Positions 50,349-61,618 of a stretch of 64,000 nt of DNA are shown here, piece by piece. Position 1 is the stretch's first letter. Each line of letters begins with the position of its first letter. The position numbers were made by a program, and so were the translations under genes. The notes below the pieces were generated by a model. It was not told the origin of the DNA, ran no database searches, and saw only the letters and a list, made by a program, of their open reading frames with translations. The stretch comes from Pachypanchax playfairii (lineage: Eukaryota > Chordata > Actinopteri > Cyprinodontiformes > Aplocheilidae): contig SSNP01000043.1 of assembly GCA_006937955.1 (NCBI GenBank), positions 2,768,216 through 2,832,215 of the forward strand, written 5' to 3'.

Positions 50349-51724
50349 GAAAACCAATAGTCTCCTCAGTTCAGGAAATTTCTTTATCTGCTATTTTTTT
50401 TGTCTTGCACACAAACACACACCCATCCCCCCCCTCCCCCCCCATTCACTGCGTTTTCAGATACAGCAGGGTGACAGTTTGTCAAATAAAAAGCCTCCAT
50501 TGCTCTCGTTTAGTGGCAGCTCCCAACAAGCTGTCTTTTATAACATCCATGTGAAAAAGATAAAGAATAAAAAAAGGTAAAAAAAAAAAAAAAAGAACAA
50601 AAAAAACCCACTATCACTCAAAATAGAGGGGTGTAGCTACTGTCCACTTTCCTCCGGTGAATGCAGTGCCACAAGCAAGCCGGTCTTTTCAAAATGTTGG
50701 GGATTGGCTTGACTGAAAGAGCTCTTTTACAGCCTTTTTTTTTGGCTTTGCTTTCATCGTGTGAAGGCTCCCATTCTTCATGGCTGCCTCGCTATTCTAG
50801 ACTCAACTTCAGCCCTGCAGGGAGCTTAGTGGGTCCAGAAGTCATGCTGCTGAGTGACAATCAGTGACTCTCTCCATCCACCACCACAAGGAGGGGGAGA
50901 GGTTATGATGGAAGGGGTGAGGATGCAGAAATATTTTTGTGTTTTAGTTTGTGCATTTTTAAAATATTTTCTGGCATAAAATACACAAACAGGAGATAAA
51001 CTCAGACAAGGGAGCAGAGGTAGGTGGAAAAAAAAGATCTAGTGGTTTCGTGGACAAATGCCATTTGGGACATCTCTAAAAGAGCGTGTTTCTTTTCCTA
51101 CCGATTCAGACGAAAAGCCCTGGAGAGACAGATGCCATAACAGATACCAAAAACTACTCTGCTCTGTCAGCAGAGAGCTCCTCAAACCTCCTGTGACAGA
51201 AATAATTAAGCCGTCTGTCAGTATCAGAACCAACACTTTCTCCACTAACTGCTACAACCTGAGCATTTTCTTTTTTTTTTTTTTTTACCTACATGGTTGA
51301 ATCCACAACTCCCTCTTTATTTTCTTGACTTTTAAAATTCTTTCAAAACTGCATTTTGTATTCACTCCTCACTACTTTCGTTTTTTTATTCTACTTAAAC
51401 AGTTTTTTTGGGTTCACATCCATTACCATGTCCCTGTCAATTGCTCTCCTGCACTCTAAAACACATCAGAAACTCTTGTCACTTTCATCGTGTTTGACCT
51501 TAGTAAAAGCTGATGTTGGTTCTGCTACAGTCAAATATTAGCTAGTACTGCAAAGCTGAATTAAATGCTATCACGACCAATGTATCTTTAAAGATCTGAT
51601 GTTATTAGATCATGAAGTATTAGAACATGCTGACACTCTGACAAAGCAGAGAGATCATTATATTATCTGTAGAGTTATTGCTGTGCTGCAAAATTGTAAG
51701 TCATTTAGCCTAAATATTCCATTA

Positions 51725-51775
51725 CAGAAGGTGCAGATGGTTAGACCTTTGTCATGCAGCAAGAAGGTCCTGGGT
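51725..51775 (+). repeat. SINE-like tRNA-related fragment
   Basis: GCAGCAAGAAGGTCCTGGGT preceded by ATGGTTAGACC resembles the widespread fish repeat whose consensus I recall as TTAGCACTGTTGCCTCACAG followed by CAAGAAGGTCCTGGGTTC. Degenerate; no tRNA function. Confidence 0.5.
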
Positions 51776-52714
51776 TTGTCCCAAATTCTGACGATGAAGA
51801 TGAGTCACACAATGTGGATATTTGCCTCTCTCACACAATGGGAGGATATGGGGGGACAAGTGGGAGGGGAGGGAGTATGGGAGGACAGATATGTTTAAAA
51901 TGAGTGAGTGTCACTCTGCTCTACTGTGTTTGTGTTGTCTTCACCTCACTGTCCTGAAGCTCCAGGCTGAATAAGTTCAGTTGAATTATACACTTTTGTT
52001 CAGAAGAATGCTATTTATTACCTTCAAATATAGCATTATTTTTACCAAGTTATCTTTATTCCAGACTGAATAAGCTGAATTATTTAATTTAGAGGAATGC
52101 ACTTTTATTCTGTGTGGCAGCCTTTTTGTAAAGTTATCATATTTATATGCCAGACTCATTAAGTTTTCACTAAATACATTTGATGGAAGCACAAATCTTG
52201 TTTACTTGAATTAATTAATTCCAGGGCTTGACTGTTTTCATTGGTTTCCTACAATAGAGGGGACTCTCGTGCAAGTAGAGCTTTCCCTGATCAAAGTTAA
52301 GTAGGTCAAAGTGCAAATATTTACACATACAGTCATAAAATACAATATTTTGTCTTTGAAAAACAGTTAAATGTAAATGTATCTACGTATTGAATGTAGT
52401 TTTAGTGGAACAGAGTTGATTGGTGTAAGTTATTTATTTACAAATATAAGCACAGATGAAGACAAACTCAATCTTCTATGTAAAAAAAGCATTAAAAATG
52501 TCAATAATCAAAGAATCGTGGCACCAGTAATCGAATCGAACCAAAAATCATTATAATCGAAAATCAAAGCTTTCATAATCGAAATCGAGTCGTGGGTTAC
52601 CCTTGTTGGAACACCTCTATCTGCCATAATCCTGAACTCACTGTAACGTTTCAGAGAACTGAACTATGATTTAATACAAAAATAGTTACTGTATTTTAAC
52701 CGCCTCTGTTTTAC

Positions 52715-52866
52715 TATAGATTAAACAATATGCTGATGATTCCCTAATGTTACTCCTCATTATACCAGGTCTGTTACAGAGATCTGAGTCTGGGCTTAAA
52801 GAAAGTAATTACCTGCAGTTAAAACCCACTTCAGCATTAAATAACAAACTCACTAATCCACTTTAA
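52715..52866 (+). pseudogene. LINE reverse-transcriptase fragment with YADD motif
   Basis: The plus strand reads KQYADDSLMLLL followed by about 35 open codons to a stop near 52864. YADD is the catalytic motif of reverse transcriptases. The flanks are degenerate, so this is a remnant, probably of an L2/Rex-like LINE. The family is inferred. Confidence 0.5.
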
Positions 52867-54022
52867 CTAAAACACTCTCTCATTATGGAATCGCCCAAGA
52901 CAAAAAACTCTTTTTAATTAACACTTACACCAGGCTGGATGTGCTTTCATTATGCATCATGTGTAAAAGCACTTGTACCCTTCCTTTAAACTTTGATAGA
53001 GGTTCTGGAAATGTTTGATTTGTCTGTTACACTGTTTAAATTAGAAACACTGTGCTATACAGGTAATATAGAAGCATCTTATGAGTCAAGAAAAACAGGT
53101 TTAACAATGTATTTTTGTGCTAAGAAAGGAACATCAGAACACAGCAGAGCTGATGTTGACGCCAGGTGTGAAATGAATCTTTATTAGGTATACCTGTTCA
53201 ACTGCTTGTTAACTAAAATTTCAAATTGGCCAATAACTAGAGGAAGGGGTGAAGGTGACTTGCTGAAGCTCAACGTGAGACTCAGAATGAGAAAGAAAAA
53301 GGGTTTAAGTGATTTTAAATGTGACATGGTTGTTTGGGCTAAACGAGCTGGTCAGAGTTTCAGAAGGAACAACCATCTTTCAGATTTAAAGAGATGGGTC
53401 CAAAAAAGAGAAAATGTCCAATTATGTGGACAAAAACGTCTATTTATGTCAGGAGACAAAAGGAAGATCATTATAAAGGTAGTTTAAGAGACAACAGTAG
53501 CTCATATAACCACTCATTATAAACAACAGAATATCATAACTGAATGCACAACATGTGCAACCTGGATGCAGATAGGCTACAGCAACAGAAGATTTCAAAT
53601 AAGACAAGTGTGGAGGCAAAAGAGGTTCAAGTACCAGCAATGTGTACTTTATTAGGCAGCTGTTAGATGTGTAAGTTTATTTCAAAACTGATAACTAACA
53701 AAACCTCAATGCACAGCTCAGCAATTATCCAACATTTTTTGTTCATGCAGCATTGTCCTTGAAGCTAACAGCTGGAAAAACAGCAAACCTGAAAGTCTTC
53801 TGCTGATCTGTAACCTTCCCTTTTCTGTGTTTTTGCTTTTTAATACATATTGTTTATAGAACATTCCAGAAAATGTTGCGTTGATTGGTGTGATTGCCTG
53901 TACCCATTTTGCTTTGCAGTTACAGGTTCCTGATTTGCTGACCCAGCTGTGTGGTTCTCCATCAGTGACTGGCTGCTTTAAACTTCACTGTGTAGAAGCC
54001 TCCCTCTGCACCTGGTTGGACC

Positions 54023-54496
54023 TACACTATATTACCAAAAGTATTCGCTCACCTGCCTTTACTCATACTATGAACTGAAGAGCCATCCCATTCCTAACCC
54101 ATAGAGTTCAATATGATGCCGGTCCACCTTTTGCAGCTATTACAGCTTCAACTCTTCTGGGAAGGCTGTCCACAAGGTTGAAGAGAGTGTTTATAGGGAT
54201 TTTTGACCATTCTTCCAAAAGTGCATTGGTGAGGTCACACACTGATGTTGGTCGAGAAGGCCTGGCTCTCAGTCTCCGCTCCAATTCATCCCAAAGGTGT
54301 TCTATCGGGTTCAAGTCAGGACTCTGTGCAGGCCAGTCAACTTTATCCACACCAGACTCTGTCATCCATGTCTTTATGGACCTTGCTTTGTGCACTGGTA
54401 TATGGTATATATACACCTGTGGCCAGGCCAAGTGATTAAGACACCTGATTCTGATCATTTGAATGGGTGAGCGAATACTTTTGGTAATATAGTGTA
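54023..54496 (-). mobile_element. Internally deleted Tc1/mariner element with perfect terminal repeats
   Basis: The two ends are identical inverted copies over 31 bp (54023-54053 and 54466-54496), starting TACACTATATTACCAAAAGT and ending GCTCACC, with TA at both outer edges. The 474-bp interior keeps the C-terminal part of a Tc1-type transposase open on the minus strand: WPAQSPDLNPIEHLWDELER contains the terminal Glu of the DDE triad. The N-terminal DNA-binding domains and the first two Asp residues are missing. It cannot move on its own. Confidence 0.9.
54108..54422 (-). pseudogene. Tc1-type transposase, C-terminal fragment
   Basis: About 100 codons remain open, from a KTWMTESGV segment through WPAQSPDLNPIEHLWDE to RRVEAVIAAKGGPASY and a stop. 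The NPIEHLW block is the region of the third catalytic residue in Tc1 elements. Lacks the helix-turn-helix domains and the other two catalytic acids, so inactive. The 5' limit is approximate because the reading frame also runs through the terminal repeat. Confidence 0.85.
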
Positions 54497-55884
54497 CTTC
54501 TCCTAATCCACCAGTCACAAAAGAGGCGTTGTTTTTTGAAGTCCATTGCTGTGATTTAGTCCTACCGGTCGGCCTATTTTGATTTGACTTTGTCTTGATG
54601 AGTTGTTTTGGCTTTTGTAGTCAAGTTAAGATTTTAAAAACCTTTGGGAGTTTTTTTTAATTTTCTTTGTGAAGCATGTCTTAAAATATTACCAAAAACT
54701 AACCTTCTGCAGGCAGGCACTGAAGCCTTACTTGCAGTCAAACTTTGTTTTTGTTTGGTTGTGTTAAATGCGCCTCTTGAAAGATATTTTGAGGTGGGTT
54801 TTTTGTCTTTTTGTTTTATTCTATCCTTAATAAAGAATTATATTGTTTTGGGCTGTAAATGTCCCTGTTTTATTTTGTAACTTGAAAACCTCAACTAAAA
54901 CGATAACACCTATATTCCTGTTAACCAATTTACATCCAGGTTTTTAATATTGCTACCGTTTTCCCCAGCCAAGCTGGGTCATAACAATTGGTGTATCATT
55001 TTATACTGTTTTATTAGTTGTTTGATAGCTGCAGCCACACAAGACGGTAACTTAATACTCAATCTCTAGCACAGAGATTAAAACAGGGAGATACACATGC
55101 TCTTTGCACACTGATTTTGGGGGACAAAAGAAAGTTAGACAAGAAATAAATGAATATTTTCTATCTCTAAAGTGTGACTTTTATTTTTTTTCTTCTAAAA
55201 ACTGGTTTCTATATGGAAACACATTGAAGTTGCAAGTTCCTTCCATATACTGGGAATTTTCTTTCCTTTCAGTGTTCACATCAAAATGAGTTCTTTTCTT
55301 TGACAAAGGACACAAACTTAACTCAAAAACATTGTCATGTAACACATTCATTTCACACACTCATCGGAGCTTTTGTTTCACACTTTAAACAACGACAAAG
55401 CAGCTGCCTCACACTTTATCTTTTTTTTTTTCATCAATCATTAAAAGCAACATCAGCCTTTTGGAAATGAAGGGACCTTAAAGTGACAGGCGTTAAAATG
55501 GAGGCTTTCAGGCAGGTTGTGACAAGAGGTGTTACAGCACAAAACTTGGAAACCTGTTACTGTACACAACATCAAAAATAACAAGAATGATTGTGTCAAT
55601 GATGATGCTAAAATAAGAACAGTCCTATTCTGTTCTAACTTTCTTTTGTAAATGTAAACAGTATTTTTGGGGCACAAAATTTTTATTATAAAAACCATTT
55701 CACCCAATAAAATGTTATAACTTTACAGGTGATCATGAATGCTTCCTGCACTAGAAACCACAAAGAGGATGGAATCTTGTTTTTTAACACCAAGTTGCTT
55801 TGACCATGTTACTAATAAAGTTTGATCAGGTGATGAAAAAGATCAAGATTGATATAAATGATAAGCAGTCAGGCTCAACATATT

Positions 55885-56015
55885 AGCAAGTGATGGACTG
55901 GCGACGAGTCCAGGTGTAACCCCGCCTCTCACCCAATGACCGCTGGATATAGACACCAGCTCCCCGTGACCCTGAACAGGAAAATCAGATGCAGAAAATA
56001 ACCAACTTACTTACT
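55885..56015 (+). repeat. Common fish SINE/LINE-tail-like repeat
   Basis: The string of words GATGGACTGGCGACGAGTCC, ACCCCGCCTCTCACCCAATG and CACCAGCTCCCCGTGACCCT matches a very widespread teleost interspersed repeat (recognised from memory). It ends in a short TTAC/TTAA-rich tail. Confidence 0.7.
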
Positions 56016-56255
56016 TAACATGTTAGCGTTACCATTACCGCCACCTAGCAGTGCATCATGGGTATTTCAGCTTTTTGTGAGAAATTTTTATTTACAATCC
56101 GGATAAAGATATCATCCAATTCATTTTTGCACATGGTTATTATTTTAAAATATCTGAAATTAGAATTGTACTTTAACTTTTTGTTTACATGGTGAAGTTT
56201 TGAAAACAATTCCATACTATATTTACTGAGCTACAAATGATCAGGGCCCAAAACG

Positions 56256-56862
56256 TACAGCACGGTGAAAAAGTATTTGACCCCTTACAGATTTCCGCTG
56301 TTTTTTTGTTTTGTAAAATTTTTTGTTTTAGACTATCAAACACATTTTAGATCAGACTAAGATAACCCGAGTTTAAAAATGGAGACATTCAGGTTTACTG
56401 TCTCACTGTGATTCAATGGAGTCCCAAAAACTTTCCAGACTAAGAGTTATAAATGACTCTGTATCTCATCCGTCTCTATTTTTTTTTTAATGTCTGTTTA
56501 ATTTCTTCTGAACGGAGCATGGTGTGTTGTTTTTTTTCACAAACCTCATGTTGTCAGACTGCTTGTATGTAAGTGATTTATTGATTCTACAGGTCTGGGT
56601 GTGGCTTGTGAAATTGAACTCGGCTTACCAAAAAGATGTGATTAATCACAGTTACTTCCTGATTTAACACAAGAGGGATCAATTTTTCACATGGAGCCAG
56701 GTTGGTTTGGATAGCTTTTACTTTTTAAGAAATTAAATCAATTAAAAACAGAATTTTGTATAAATTTAGGTAATCTTTGTCTGATATTAAAACTTGTTTT
56801 AAGGTTTGACACGTGTACATGTGACAAATGTTTGGGTGCAAATACTTTTTTTTGCAGCATTC
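56256..56862 (-). mobile_element. Second Tc1-like element, internally deleted and decayed
   Basis: The left end CAGCACGGTGAAAAAGTATT and the right end (reversed) TGCTGCAAAAAAAAGTATTT are imperfect inverted repeats. Internal words such as GATAACCCGAGT, GGAGTCCCAAAA-CTTTCCAGACT, GGTCTGGGTGTGGCTTGTGA and GGTTGGTTTGGATAGC match a Tc1-like family abundant in vertebrates (memory-based). Most of the transposase gene is absent and the remaining 5' part is broken. Confidence 0.75.
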
Positions 56863-57028
56863 CAGTGTTTTTAAATTAGGTCTAGACTTTCCTCCCCGCT
56901 CTTAGTTTAATGGTCATTTTGTGTAAACCAAGTTAAATTAAAAGCATATTCCATCATAAGGCTGCCATGTTTAAATTCCAGACTTTTAAGGATAAGCCAA
57001 TCAGAAAAAGGTAGAAGAAATAGCTTAC

Positions 57029-57205
57029 CTTGACGTCGACGTGGGCCATTAGGACAGCAAAGTTGGTGAGGTGCGTGCAGGAGCATGTTGTGTGTGTTCT
57101 GTTGGTGCTCAGCAAGCGGCAGTCCTGCGTCGACCAGTAACCGGTCATGGTTCGCTTGGAGTAACTCCAGAAGGAACAGTTGGGGTTGAAGTTTTCCTCT
57201 GATTG
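57029..57205 (-). CDS. adgrl3: adgrl3 exon: GPS autoproteolysis motif and tethered agonist
   Basis: The acceptor TTATCTCAATCAG is followed by CAA in phase 0. It encodes 59 residues from QSEENFNPNCSFWSYSKR to AHVDVK, ending phase 0 with AAG|GTAAGC. It carries the canonical GPS pattern: Cys-Ser-Phe-Trp, then GYWSTQDCRLL, then TTCSCTHLTNFAVLMAH. Cleavage in this family falls between Leu and Thr of HL|T, and TNFAVLM then acts as the tethered agonist. All four GPS cysteines and both tryptophans are present, so the receptor should be cleavable. Confidence 0.98.
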
Positions 57206-60200
57206 CTGATTGAGATAAAAAAAAAAAACATTAATACAAAAGTAAATTATTCAGAGTTTATTTAGGTGGTTTATACCACGTCTTTAAAAAGGGCTGATGT
57301 GTTCTGACTGAAATCCTTTTCTATTCTTAGTGGAACAGAAGGTGCTTTCACTGTCATAAAGCATCAAGCAGCCTCATGCCTATTTTTCACTGTGTTTTTT
57401 GACCTTTCTCTTTAACTTTCAGTGCATGACAATGGACTGCCCTACTGTTTAATAGGCACCACTGGTGTCTGTGTTGGGCTGCAGTCCTAATGACAAGCAA
57501 GCCTCCCCGCTATCTCGTTCGCCATTTTATAAAAGTCATCCAAGACACAAAGGCTTAATACTGCAACCATATGTAACAGCTGATAAATTGATACACTGAA
57601 AGCCTCGTCCTCTTGAGCCCAATTTCATTTGTTCCTGTGCTACAGAGACAAAGCAAGTACATCCACCTTTTCTTTAAAACACTAGTCCAAGGTTAAACAT
57701 ATCTACCTTCTTATTATGATTTTTTGTTGTATGATAATTAGTCTAATAAAGGTTTATCCTTTGTGAATGCAGGTTTTCCACTGATTGCATTTACCCTTCA
57801 CACATCTGAACCGTATGTAAACCAATCCACAGCAAGGAGATGGGATGACTCTCTGTCACCATTAATGGCTTTAATTGGTCCCATTAAACGAGGAGGCAGG
57901 GAAGCGAAACAATAACTAGAGGACATGTAATCATCCCAGACGAGCAGTAGACCAAAACCTCATGGTTAAGAGGGGGAATTAACTGTGAGATGCAGAGAAA
58001 CTGAAACCCCTCCTCACTAGCAGTCTACATGGTATCTGATGGGCATGCTCAATGCAAAGTTAAAACAGATGTTGCACACTGAATATAAAGCATCTTTGAT
58101 TCAATGTGTAAACTTTTAACAGCAAATAATTTATATAAACTATCTGATCCATTTAGACACAACATGTTGTGAAATATTTTGAGCTCATTTTTGCCTACAA
58201 TAACACCATATTTCACATTATTGCTGTGACTTTCATCACTGTTACAAGTAAAAATAAGTATTAAAGAGAAATTTCTGGGGACATTTTCAAGAAATGAATT
58301 CAAATATTCAGTTCTAAAACTTTCTTAAATAAAACCCATCAGTCATTTGGGACTTGTTTTTATATCAAGCAATGTAAAATGTAAATCTTTTCATGTATAA
58401 ACTACATAAGAAGTGTTAAAAGAATCAAGATAGAAAAAATGTTTATGCTGCTGCTAGTGACTCGTTAGCATCACCATGGTAACCACACACACCTGTGTGT
58501 CTCTCCCCGGCAAGAAGGCAAAAACACACACTATAAATGAAGCTACAGGCAGTTAAAATGTCCTGAACTGTAAGTGACAAGTATTGAAGAGAAACATTAG
58601 AGCTGAAATATATTGAGAGTCTAGGGGGTGTTTGGGGGTCTGCACTTTGAGGTGATCTGAGAGAAAAGTATGTCGTATAACCAGTTAAAGAGACAATGAA
58701 TAAAATGAAAGAAGATAATGCCTACACTTTAATGTATGAACTGTAAAAAAAAAAAAAAAGTCAAGTTTGTGGGAATAAAAACTGTTAAAAGTTTGGACCG
58801 CTTTAAAGCTGCATTTTCTAATATCATCTTAGTAAGTTTAACATGCCATGGTAAAATCTCCAAAAATGATAAAACTTCAACTGCAACTTTTGAAAAATTC
58901 ACAAAACATAACTTTCCATGAACCATTTAAACTTTGAATGCTGTTTCTAATGTGAAGTATGTCTGAGCTATAAAGATTCAAAGACATGTCTCGCCAAAAT
59001 TCCTCTGATGTGCATGTGGAATTTTATTCTTGTTGCTACAAATTTTGTCTTTGCTGAACATTTACTGCTACTAAATGTTATAGCCCACTCCAAAAATCCT
59101 ATATCACAAAATGTTTTGCCTGTAGCTGCACCCATCCTATACGGTTTGTACTTCAATCACGCTTGTAAAGCTAAAAGCTGTCAAAAGGAGGATCCTCTTA
59201 ATAACACCTTTGATTGCTTTACCAGAGCAATGAACCCTTGATTTGATGTGTCTGTCAATATTGTGCATCAATATCACATTCAATCAAGTTTAATTAGCAG
59301 ACAAATTCAGAATCATGATTATTACGTGATTAACTGTACAGCCCTTGGTATACCAAAAAAAATCCACTTTATATGTAAATGTATGTGTGTTCATGAGGCG
59401 TTTACATGATGCAGCTGCAGCTCTTTTGGCACATTCAAGTGTTCGAAGTGAAAGGAGCTCTGACAAAAGGGCACCGTTTTATTGAAATTACTTGATCTTG
59501 GCAAGAAAAAGGTGGAAAAACTGTAAAATTAGTGTTCAAATTACAAATTCTTTTTAGGGCAGGTGAGTCAGGGCGATAACTACTCCGAAACTGTCCTTTG
59601 ACATTTTACCACCATTTAATTTTAACATCCTTGAGCTACAGTCCTTCTACTTTATCTGCTGTTGCTGCTTTCCTGCAGGTTCCTCCTACACACACACACT
59701 GAAAAAAAAAAAACTGCTGCAACTCTCTTACAGCATCTCTGATCATCGCTGGAGGTGCTGTTTGTAGACAAAACAGGGATATTTTGAGGGCGGCGGAGTG
59801 TGGAGAAGATAATGGAGTCGAGAGGGAGAAGTCACGGCTTCCCGCAATGACTAAGCAGCTTCCAGTGAGGGCGAGTATGACTGATATTTGTTCAGACGAT
59901 CAGGCTTGTATTCAAACCAATAAATATCAGCATGCCTCCTCACCATCACGTCGTGAGCAATGCTGTTTCTGACAATTTAATTTTCACACCTTTCCAGGGG
60001 TAAAACATCTTCATATTTACTTATTTTCGTGTTGTTTTTTAAAGACAGGATTTGCACATTTATGTTAAGCCTCAGGGAGAGAGTAAAGTATGATAAAAGG
60101 CTCCGTCTGTTCTCTGCGCAAACAAATGGACAGAGACAAAAAGTGCAGTAAAATGCATCAGAGCTGACTTTAGAAAAGATAAAGAAAGATGCTACTCAGA

Positions 60201-60227
60201 CACCCATACACAGAAAAACAATATTAC
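57206..60227 (-). other. adgrl3: adgrl3 intron (3022 bp)
   Basis: Donor CAG|GTAATA after 60228. Contains an X-box-like site at 58470-58483. No additional exon or clear mobile element recognised. Confidence 0.8.
58470..58483. promoter_or_regulatory. X-box-like palindrome (RFX-type)
   Basis: ATCACCATGGTAAC embedded in GTTAGCATCACCATGGTAAC. Motif match only. Confidence 0.25.
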
Positions 60228-60433
60228 CTGAATATGTCTGATGGTAAAAATGACGGGGTCAGAGAGATAGACTTTGTTGGAGTCCTTGTTGATGGCGGCT
60301 GTGATAACCGGTGAGTTGACTATGACTGAGTAATTGGTAGCCAGAGCTTCGCTGCCCAACTTCATGCTAGCGTTTTCCGTTGACAGGTAAACACCGATGT
60401 GTTTATACAGGACAAATGCTATGCGAATTTCAC
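60228..60433 (-). CDS. adgrl3: adgrl3 exon: GAIN domain, subdomain B
   Basis: The acceptor CCTCTTCCAG is followed by GT, completing Gly with the upstream G. It encodes 68 residues: EIRIAFVLYKHIGVYLSTEN, then KLGSEALATNYSVIVNSPVI and TAAINKDSNKVYLSDPVIFT ending RHIQ. It ends phase 0 with CAG|GTAATA. Alternating hydrophobic strands and the NSPVITAAINK block are characteristic of the latrophilin GAIN domain just before the GPS. Confidence 0.97.
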
Positions 60434-61495
60434 CTGGAAGAGGACAAAAATAATTATGCTTTTTACAAATAGAAATGAGAATACAGTATGGACTGCATCG
60501 CGTTTAGATCAACATATTTAGATTGATATTTGCCAGGTTCTTCCACGTAAAACTGAAACAGTAGTTCCTCAAGGAACTATTTTTGGTCCCATTCTTTCAA
60601 GCCTGTATACTAACAGGTATGTGTGTTTTCATACTGGCCAACAGACGGCCTTCCTGTTTATAAATTAATATGTGACCATTATGGGAACCTATCTTTTCTT
60701 CCCTTACCCAAATACAAACTCTAAAAATTTTAATCAGTTCTTCTAAGCTAGTTGTAACGAGAACCCACTGATGCAGGACAGAAACATATCTAACATTTCT
60801 TTACTTGGATTAATAAAAGTAGGCATTTTCCTTCTCTCTCAATTTTATATACACCCGTCTCTCCTCTGAGGATCTCACTTTTGAGAACTGATATCAAGGA
60901 AGGTTTTCTCCTGCTGAGATTTAGATCAGTCACAATTTAAAAAAAACAATTTGGATGCTGTTGCTCTGTATGATTAAAAAAATGTTCACCACCCTCCTAC
61001 CACGATCTGCTTGTGCACGGCTGGACATGAAGTTAGATATCCAGCTGGGAATCATGCAGCACAGCTAGAGTCAATTTAGATTTGCATGAGCTGGCAATTA
61101 AAAAAAGAAAGATGGGGAAGTGCTGTGCTTGAAGATGGTTTTGTATTGTCTCTAACAGCCTCATTTACAGTGTAGAAAGGGGTGTTTAAATATAACTAAT
61201 TCACAGCCCATTTCAGAAGTCTGTAGAAAAGATCAAACCCTTTTACATGGAGACTGGCAAATGATTTGGGTAGCAATTATTACGTTTTTCACAAGCATCT
61301 GTCGTGAAATTCACAAAGATCTAGAAACAGTCATTGTCTCATGTTAACAGACAATATTCCTATTTTAGTTATATCGATTTCTGTGTATTCAGTTTACAAC
61401 TACTGGGACTTAAGCTCTAATTTAAGTTACACAAAGAGAATGATGACACTACAAGAGAACAATGGCAGCAGGCTCAAATGGTTTTGTTGCCTTAC
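60434..61495 (-). other. adgrl3: adgrl3 intron (1062 bp)
   Basis: Donor G|GTAAGG after 61496. Holds a small LINE reverse-transcriptase fragment at 60555-60620. Nothing else recognised. Confidence 0.8.
60555..60620 (+). pseudogene. LINE reverse-transcriptase fragment (VPQG motif)
   Basis: The plus strand reads ETVVPQGTIFGPILSSLYTN, close to the VPQGS.LGPLLFSLYIN motif of non-LTR reverse transcriptases. Only about 20 residues are recognisable; antisense to adgrl3. Confidence 0.6.
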
Positions 61496-61618
61496 CGTTT
61501 CTTCCGTGCTGCTTTAGTGTATTAGCCGACAGATGGATGGAGTTGCCTTGTCCTCCACTTTGTGGGAACTTCAGATCAGGCAAATTCCCATCTGTGCTCA
61601 TCCTCGCTACCTCCAGCT
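61496..61618 (-). CDS. adgrl3: adgrl3 exon: GAIN domain (most 5' exon in the window)
   Basis: The acceptor GTTTGTGTGCAG is followed by AG CTG in phase 1; the missing first base would come from the upstream exon outside the window, and CAG (Gln) is expected. It encodes 40 residues, LEVARMSTDGNLPDLKFPQS then GGQGNSIHLSANTLKQHGRN, ending phase 1 with G|GTAAGG. LEVAR.ST.GNL.DLKFP and LSANTLKQ are conserved in latrophilin GAIN domains. A second AG two bases downstream would break the frame and is unlikely to be used. Confidence 0.96.

Larger units (their letters stand above)
43484..57028 (-). other. adgrl3: adgrl3 intron (13,545 bp) between GPS exon and TM1 exon
   Basis: The largest complete intron in the window, donor AAG|GTAAGC. 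It contains a LINE-1-like remnant (48600-49660), tRNA/SINE-like debris (51725-51775), a YADD-type LINE piece (52715-52866), two internally deleted Tc1-like elements (54023-54496, 56256-56862) and a SINE/LINE-tail-like repeat (55885-56015). The stretch 43.5-48.6 kb shows nothing I recognise beyond short unsupported open frames. Confidence 0.8.
10694..61618 (-). other. adgrl3: adgrl3 (latrophilin-3) gene, 3' two-thirds; adhesion G-protein-coupled receptor
   Basis: Twelve exons with matching phases encode about 853 residues: GAIN domain C-terminal part, GPS site, seven transmembrane helices and cytoplasmic tail. Latrophilins are self-cleaved neuronal surface receptors that bind teneurins and FLRT proteins across synapses and signal through G proteins; that role is family knowledge. 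Assignment to ADGRL3 rather than ADGRL1 or ADGRL2 rests on the tail: the motifs YIPSYLNN, EQNRNLMNKLVNN, SRNHLHQLHSYYQ and the ending HLVTSL, where I recall the paralogues ending in QLVTSL. The 5' exons (signal peptide, lectin, olfactomedin and HormR domains) lie beyond 64000. Introns range from 579 to 13,545 bp, all GT-AG. Whether this is one of two teleost ohnologues (adgrl3.1/adgrl3.2) cannot be told from this window. Confidence 0.95.
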
